Positions 21,890 to 25,143 of a DNA stretch of 25,143 nucleotides are shown piece after piece. A program made the translations under genes and the position numbers. Each line of letters starts with the position of its first letter. Within the stretch, counting starts at the first letter, position 1. The notes under the pieces are model-generated. The model saw nothing but the letters and a program-made list of their open reading frames with translations, searched no databases and had not been told where the DNA came from. Source of the stretch: Ktedonobacter racemifer (GTDB lineage: Bacteria > Chloroflexota > DTOL01 > JACQYG01). Where the stretch lies: contig DYIS01000009.1 of NCBI GenBank assembly GCA_020723545.1, forward strand, positions 1 through 25,143, written 5' to 3'.

Positions 21890-21914
21890 GGGTAGGAGCC
21901 CAACCGCGTTGGGC
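21890..21914. repeat. dispersed hairpin repeat, copy B
   Basis: GGGTAGGAG is followed by perfect arms GCCCAAC/GTTGGGC with loop CGC (21898-21914). Compared with copy A at 19173-19197 it has three changes, two of which form a compensating base-pair swap. Confidence 0.6.
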
Positions 21915-22044
21915 GGCTCACGGCCAATACGACTGGCCTGCTACCATCTCTGCGCTCGCTCTGGAAAATAACGTTGCCATTTTCATGCGTCAGGGCGCAC
22001 TGCGGCGCATGGATAACTCTGTGGTATAAACCTTGCCTCATTTG

Positions 22045-22094
22045 GCTGGTACACCTTCCAGGGCTTCCTCGCTTCACCTGGAAGGTGTACCAGC
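22045..22094. repeat. inverted repeat with 18-bp perfect arms
   Basis: Arms 22045-22062 (GCTGGTACACCTTCCAGG) and 22077-22094 are exact reverse complements around a 14-nt loop. There is no coding content. It could be a mobile stem-loop element. Confidence 0.75.
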
Positions 22095-22149
22095 TAGGAT
22101 TCACCCTATGAAGGTGCCTGGTAAAGAAGGCCCGCTACCCTCCCGGGGT

Positions 22150-22176
22150 CCCCAAGGGGCCGGAGGCTCCTTGGGG
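22150..22176 (-). terminator. GC-rich hairpin after the baseplate-J-like gene
   Basis: CCCCAAGG (22150-22157) pairs with CCTTGGGG (22169-22176) about 9 nt past the stop on the minus strand. Only a weak pyrimidine tract (CCTTCTTT) follows further on, so termination is plausible but not certain. Confidence 0.45.
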
Positions 22177-22184
22177 TGTCGTCC

Positions 22185-23702
22185 TCACTGCTCCAGCACC
22201 GTAACCTGGATCTTAAAATCGAACAGGGGGAGCCTCCCCAGAAAGCCCCGCTCCAGCGTGATCTGGGGTTCCCGGTTCAGCTTGAAACTCTGAAGCAACG
22301 TTTCGGTGGCTGCTTCCACCGTCTTGCCACGCACCGTACCGAGGACCTGGCCTGGGCTGATCTCGACCCTCTGGCTCCCCGCCACTGTCAATTGGAATGA
22401 GGCCACGCCGCCCTCGAATTTCACGTTCGCCGGCCCCTTGAAGTCTATCTCTTCGGGAACCAGGGCGTAGCCGGCCTTTACCTTCGACTTCAGAAGCTGC
22501 CGGGCCATCTTCGCCATCTCGCCACCGGATACCACCAGGCCCGACACCTCCACCTGCATCCGGGATAGGGAAACCTTGTCCGCCACCTGGTCCAGGTCCT
22601 TGTCGTAGTCCCCCGGTCGACGGACCGTGACGGTGATGGTCGGCGCCAGTAGCAGGTCCTCTTTCTTCACGTTGGCCCGGATGGCTTCCGTGCCGGCGGT
22701 TTTGAGCTTCTCGGTCAGGCTGTCTCGCAGGCGTGCCCGGTCCTCCTTGGTCACGTAGCGGACCTGTTTGTCCTCGCCACCCTTGGCGTCTTCGTCATTG
22801 GTCACCCCCACCACCACCGCCAGGGGCCCCTCCACCAGGTTGATGGTCCCCCTGGGCACGTTACCGGCCTTCCCGGGCTCCACCGCCTCCACTTCCACCC
22901 GGGCCTTGTCCCACACCACTGCCTGGAGGTTGGCCGGCGCCAGGGTTCGGAAACGCACGCGATCGCCCGAGCTGGTGGAGACCATCGTCCCTGCCGGGAC
23001 GCTCACCGGTGCCAGGCTCTTGTTCACGAAGACCACCGTCCCCTTGGCCTTCTTGTCCGGGATGAACTTCTTGCCGGTGGTGTCGGTTTGGGCAGAGTCC
23101 TCCAGGGCTACCCCCACCACGCTGGCGGGGAGCTCCAGCCTGTCCAGGCTGGCCTCTTTGAAATCAACGCTCGCCCTCACCGCCAGGGTCTCCAAGATGG
23201 GCTCGGAGGCCGGAGAGACCACCACCTCCGCACTGGGCAACAAGAAGAGGCCCAGTGCGCCGCTCAGCACCAGGAGGACCAGGAGTGCAGCCAGGGACAG
23301 GAGCACCTGGTTGGTCAGCAGCGGCTGGGAGACGGGCGCCGCGGCACGGGGGGGACGTGGGGCCCTGGCCGCGGCCGCCGGCCTGGTCTCCTCCCGGATG
23401 GGCTCCGGAGACGCCACCTCCTCCCTTCCCTGATCCACCGAGCTGTAAACGGCCAGCCCGGCGGCCCGGGCAAAGCTCCGGGTGGCTCCGTCAACTGTCA
23501 CCAGGACCAGCTCCAGGGCAAGGTTGGAGGCGTACCGCTGCAGGAGCTTGCAGTTTATCTGGTTGGCCAGGACCTTGAACCGGTCGGGCAGCACCAGGAC
23601 CACGCGCTTTGCCTTGGCGTGCTCCAGCTTGTCCCGTATGGTGGTCAGGTCGTCGTCCAGTTCCAGGTAGATTAGCTGTTCCAAAGGTAAACCTTCAGCC
23701 AT
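22185..23702 (-). CDS. membrane-anchored baseplate J-like domain protein
   Basis: This 505-aa bitopic protein has an N-terminal cytoplasmic alpha/beta domain (about 1-90; LIYLELDDDLTTIRDKL, RVVLVLPD). An Ala/Pro-rich linker (about 95-125) and one membrane helix (about 132-155) follow. The large extracytoplasmic part contains APVSVPAGTMVSTSSG (231-246) and PGKAGNVPRGTINLVEG (276-292), the pattern seen in baseplate J/gp47-like domains. No phage gene is nearby, so this is a cellular use of the fold. ATG 23702 lies in a heptamer repeat without a ribosome-binding site; TTG 23684, with GAAGG before it, is a good alternative start. The FtsA-like ATPase gene precedes it by 44 nt. The arrangement recalls an actin-like ATPase with a bitopic membrane partner (PilM-PilN type), which is inference. 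Confidence 0.7.
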   Translation of the reverse strand: MAEGLPLEQLIYLELDDDLTTIRDKLEHAKAKRVVLVLPDRFKVLANQINCKLLQRYASNLALELVLVTVDGATRSFARAAGLAVYSSVDQGREEVASPEPIREETRPAAAARAPRPPRAAAPVSQPLLTNQVLLSLAALLVLLVLSGALGLFLLPSAEVVVSPASEPILETLAVRASVDFKEASLDRLELPASVVGVALEDSAQTDTTGKKFIPDKKAKGTVVFVNKSLAPVSVPAGTMVSTSSGDRVRFRTLAPANLQAVVWDKARVEVEAVEPGKAGNVPRGTINLVEGPLAVVVGVTNDEDAKGGEDKQVRYVTKEDRARLRDSLTEKLKTAGTEAIRANVKKEDLLLAPTITVTVRRPGDYDKDLDQVADKVSLSRMQVEVSGLVVSGGEMAKMARQLLKSKVKAGYALVPEEIDFKGPANVKFEGGVASFQLTVAGSQRVEISPGQVLGTVRGKTVEAATETLLQSFKLNREPQITLERGFLGRLPLFDFKIQVTVLEQ

Positions 23703-23725
23703 CAGCGATCAGCTTCTGGCAAATC

Positions 23726-23749
23726 CTGACGGCTGATCGCTGACAGCTA
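23726..23749. repeat. degenerate heptanucleotide repeat
   Basis: Units GCTGATC and GCTGACA follow CTGACG. The FtsA-like gene's stop (23747-23749) and the next gene's ATG (in GATCGCTGATG on the minus strand) both touch this repeat, which fills the spacer. Confidence 0.5.
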
Positions 23750-25018
23750 AATTTTCATGGCCTTGATAACCCGCCGCAACACCTGTTCCTGAATGCTGGT
23801 GTCGCGATCCATGTTGGCCGCCTGGTAGGACAGGGCCATGGGCGTGATGTCCTGCTGACTCACCAGGAGACGGGTTCGGTCCAAGAGGCCCACCACCTCC
23901 TGGGGCTTGATCACGTTCACGTCCGGATAGCGCGAAAACGGCAGCTTCTTGTGCCAGGGATGGGCCCGCAGGCACTGCACGATCTCCGGCAGGGCGCTGC
24001 CGCCACCGCACAGGTAGAAACGGGGAGGCAATGGCTCATTCCCCGCCATCTCCTCCAGGATCAGCTCCACCCCATCCAGCCAGGTAGTGACCTCCGGGGC
24101 CAGGGCCTTCCTCACCTCGGCCGACCGGGCTTTCTCCAGTTTGCCCCGGGCGTAGTCCAGTTTGAGCTCCTCCGCCCGCTGGTAAGGCAGGCCCACGGCC
24201 AAGGCCAGCCGTTTGGTGAAGGCCCGGCCGCCCAGGGCATAGCTGCGAGTGGACTGGATGCCGCCGTTGCGCACCAGGGCGATGTCGGTGGTGCCGCCCC
24301 CCACGTCCACGAAGATGGCATCGCCGGTACCCAGGCACCGGGCCACGGCGTAGGGCTCGGCCACCACCGCCACGAGCTCCAACTCCAGCTCCGCGGCGAC
24401 AGTCCTGAGGGCTCCGATGTGCACCAGGGGGGCAAAGGCGTTGAACACCGTCACTTGCAGGTTCTTCCCCTGGAAACGCAGGGGGTTCACCACCCGGTAG
24501 CCGTCGATGACCACCTCCACGATGGCGGCGTTCACCAGGCTGATGGCCGCGTCAGGCGTGCCGGTCTCCCAGGAAAGCTGCTGGCGCACCTGGCTCAAGG
24601 CCAGGCGCTCGGCCCGCCGGACGATGCCCTCCAGCTCTCCCACCGCCAGGGGCGAGGTGGCCTTCGGCCGTTGACACTGAACGGTATAGGCGGCCCCCTT
24701 GACGAACTCCCCGGCGATGCCGATGACGGTCTGGTCGGGCACCACCTTTCGGCCACAGATCTCCTCGGTCATGTCCTCGGCCTGGCGCAGGGCCACGTCG
24801 CAGTTGGCTACCACCGCGTCGATGTCGGTGACCCTGCCCTCCTGCATCTCGTGCTCGGTCTGGCGCTGACGCCCCACGCCCAAAATATGGCCCTGGCCGT
24901 TCTTGATCTCACAGACCAGGGCCTTGGCGAACTCGGTGCCTACGTCCAGGGCGGTGCAGTAGAAGCTGGAACCCCTCGCCTCGCCCGATCCCCTGCCCCG
25001 GTGCCAAAAGGTCTTCAA
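23747..25018 (-). CDS. FtsA/PilM-like actin-fold ATPase
   Basis: This protein of about 423 aa has the actin-like ATPase signatures of the FtsA/PilM group. Phosphate-1 is TALDVGTEFAKALVCEI (about 22-38), phosphate-2 is IFVDVGGGTTDIALVRNGG (about 235-253), and the adenosine motif is LCGGGSALPEIVQC (about 336-349). An SHS2-like insertion (about 60-180; VIGIAGEFVKG) replaces subdomain 1B as in FtsA. No ftsZ is adjacent and the C-terminus (RRVIKAMKI) is only weakly amphipathic, so a role outside division is likely. The start chosen is TTG 25018 with GGGGAGG upstream, since family members begin a short distance before the phosphate-1 loop; ATG 25057 and TTG 25063 are open alternatives. It is followed at 44 nt by the baseplate-J-like membrane gene, its probable partner. 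Confidence 0.8.
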   Translation of the reverse strand: MKTFWHRGRGSGEARGSSFYCTALDVGTEFAKALVCEIKNGQGHILGVGRQRQTEHEMQEGRVTDIDAVVANCDVALRQAEDMTEEICGRKVVPDQTVIGIAGEFVKGAAYTVQCQRPKATSPLAVGELEGIVRRAERLALSQVRQQLSWETGTPDAAISLVNAAIVEVVIDGYRVVNPLRFQGKNLQVTVFNAFAPLVHIGALRTVAAELELELVAVVAEPYAVARCLGTGDAIFVDVGGGTTDIALVRNGGIQSTRSYALGGRAFTKRLALAVGLPYQRAEELKLDYARGKLEKARSAEVRKALAPEVTTWLDGVELILEEMAGNEPLPPRFYLCGGGSALPEIVQCLRAHPWHKKLPFSRYPDVNVIKPQEVVGLLDRTRLLVSQQDITPMALSYQAANMDRDTSIQEQVLRRVIKAMKI

Positions 25019-25068
25019 TCCCCCTCCCCGCGGGATCTGATGCGGTCGACCCCCCATCCCCAAGGCCG

Positions 25069-25113
25069 TTTACCAGTGAACCTTCGCGTCAAACCAACGA
25101 GAGCATTCACCGC
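25069..25113. repeat. 45-nt dispersed repeat, copy 2
   Basis: It matches 21699-21743 at 38 of 45 positions by eye, in the same orientation and again just upstream of a gene start. The TTTACCAGTGAA end resembles half of the window's small palindrome. Confidence 0.7.
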
Positions 25114-25143
25114 AAAGAGCGCGGAGTTCGCTGAGATCATTCC

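Larger units (their letters stand above)
21684..22184. other. gene-free spacer rich in inverted repeats
   Basis: No convincing gene is visible in these 500 bp. The spacer holds, in order, half a palindrome copy and a 45-nt dispersed repeat (21699-21743), heptamer units (21766-21784), a 38-bp palindrome, the hairpin repeat copy B, an 18-bp-arm inverted repeat, and a GC-rich hairpin. The promoter of ruvX-mltG-galU should lie here, but no clear -35/-10 pair was found. Confidence 0.7.

Noticed and set aside
21699..25113. CRISPR array
   Set aside because: The repeats are only two copies 3.4 kb apart or are heptamers and hairpins; there is no regular repeat-spacer structure and no cas gene.

Overview
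This is a GC-rich bacterial chromosomal segment. All 25 genes I can support lie on the minus strand, so transcription runs from the right end to the left. No rRNA, tRNA, transposase, phage gene or CRISPR array was seen. I infer a Chloroflexota (Anaerolineae-like) genome from four things: the block rplU-rpmA-rpmE-tdk-DUF1385, an FtsA/PilM-like ATPase paired with a baseplate-J-domain membrane protein, an APC permease/USP/TrkA cluster, and spacers full of short repeats. The domain Bacteria is certain; the phylum is tentative.

Layout in transcription order. (1) 25143-22185: FtsA-like ATPase, then a membrane-anchored baseplate-J-like protein. (2) 22184-21684: a 500-bp gene-free spacer with several large perfect inverted repeats. 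(3) 21683-15297: ruvX, mltG, galU, xdhC, yqeB, a B12-binding radical SAM protein and recO, closely packed. (4) 15250-12665: a consensus promoter, then rplU, rpmA, rpmE, a terminator, tdk and DUF1385. (5) 12616-9176: a consensus promoter and a leader of about 350 nt, then mgtE with PRC-barrel domains and an NRAMP-related transporter with unusual metal-site motifs, together a likely Mg2+ operon. (6) 9094-5334: a good promoter, a leader of about 180 nt tiled with hairpins and ending in a terminator just before the start codon, then an APC permease, a small membrane protein, a membrane-anchored USP protein and two TrkA-type proteins, likely one regulated transport module. (7) 5255-49: a BMP-family lipoprotein with a frameshift in its signal region, a terminator, a P-type ATPase with a large in-frame internal deletion, a phytoene-desaturase-like flavoprotein and a GyrI-like protein.

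The most notable features are these. A small palindrome family (core CTTTACTAGTAAAG and variants) occurs between and inside genes. The APC permease has an attenuator-like leader that I could not assign to a known riboswitch class. The Mg2+-type P-ATPase keeps its phosphorylation site but lacks the hinge motif and part of its membrane domain. The rpmE ribosome-binding site lies in one of two mutually exclusive hairpins. Dispersed intergenic repeats include one hairpin with compensatory base changes between copies. No wholly new multi-gene system could be demonstrated. Two damaged genes (the BMP lipoprotein and the ATPase) are adjacent, so sequencing or assembly error must be excluded there.
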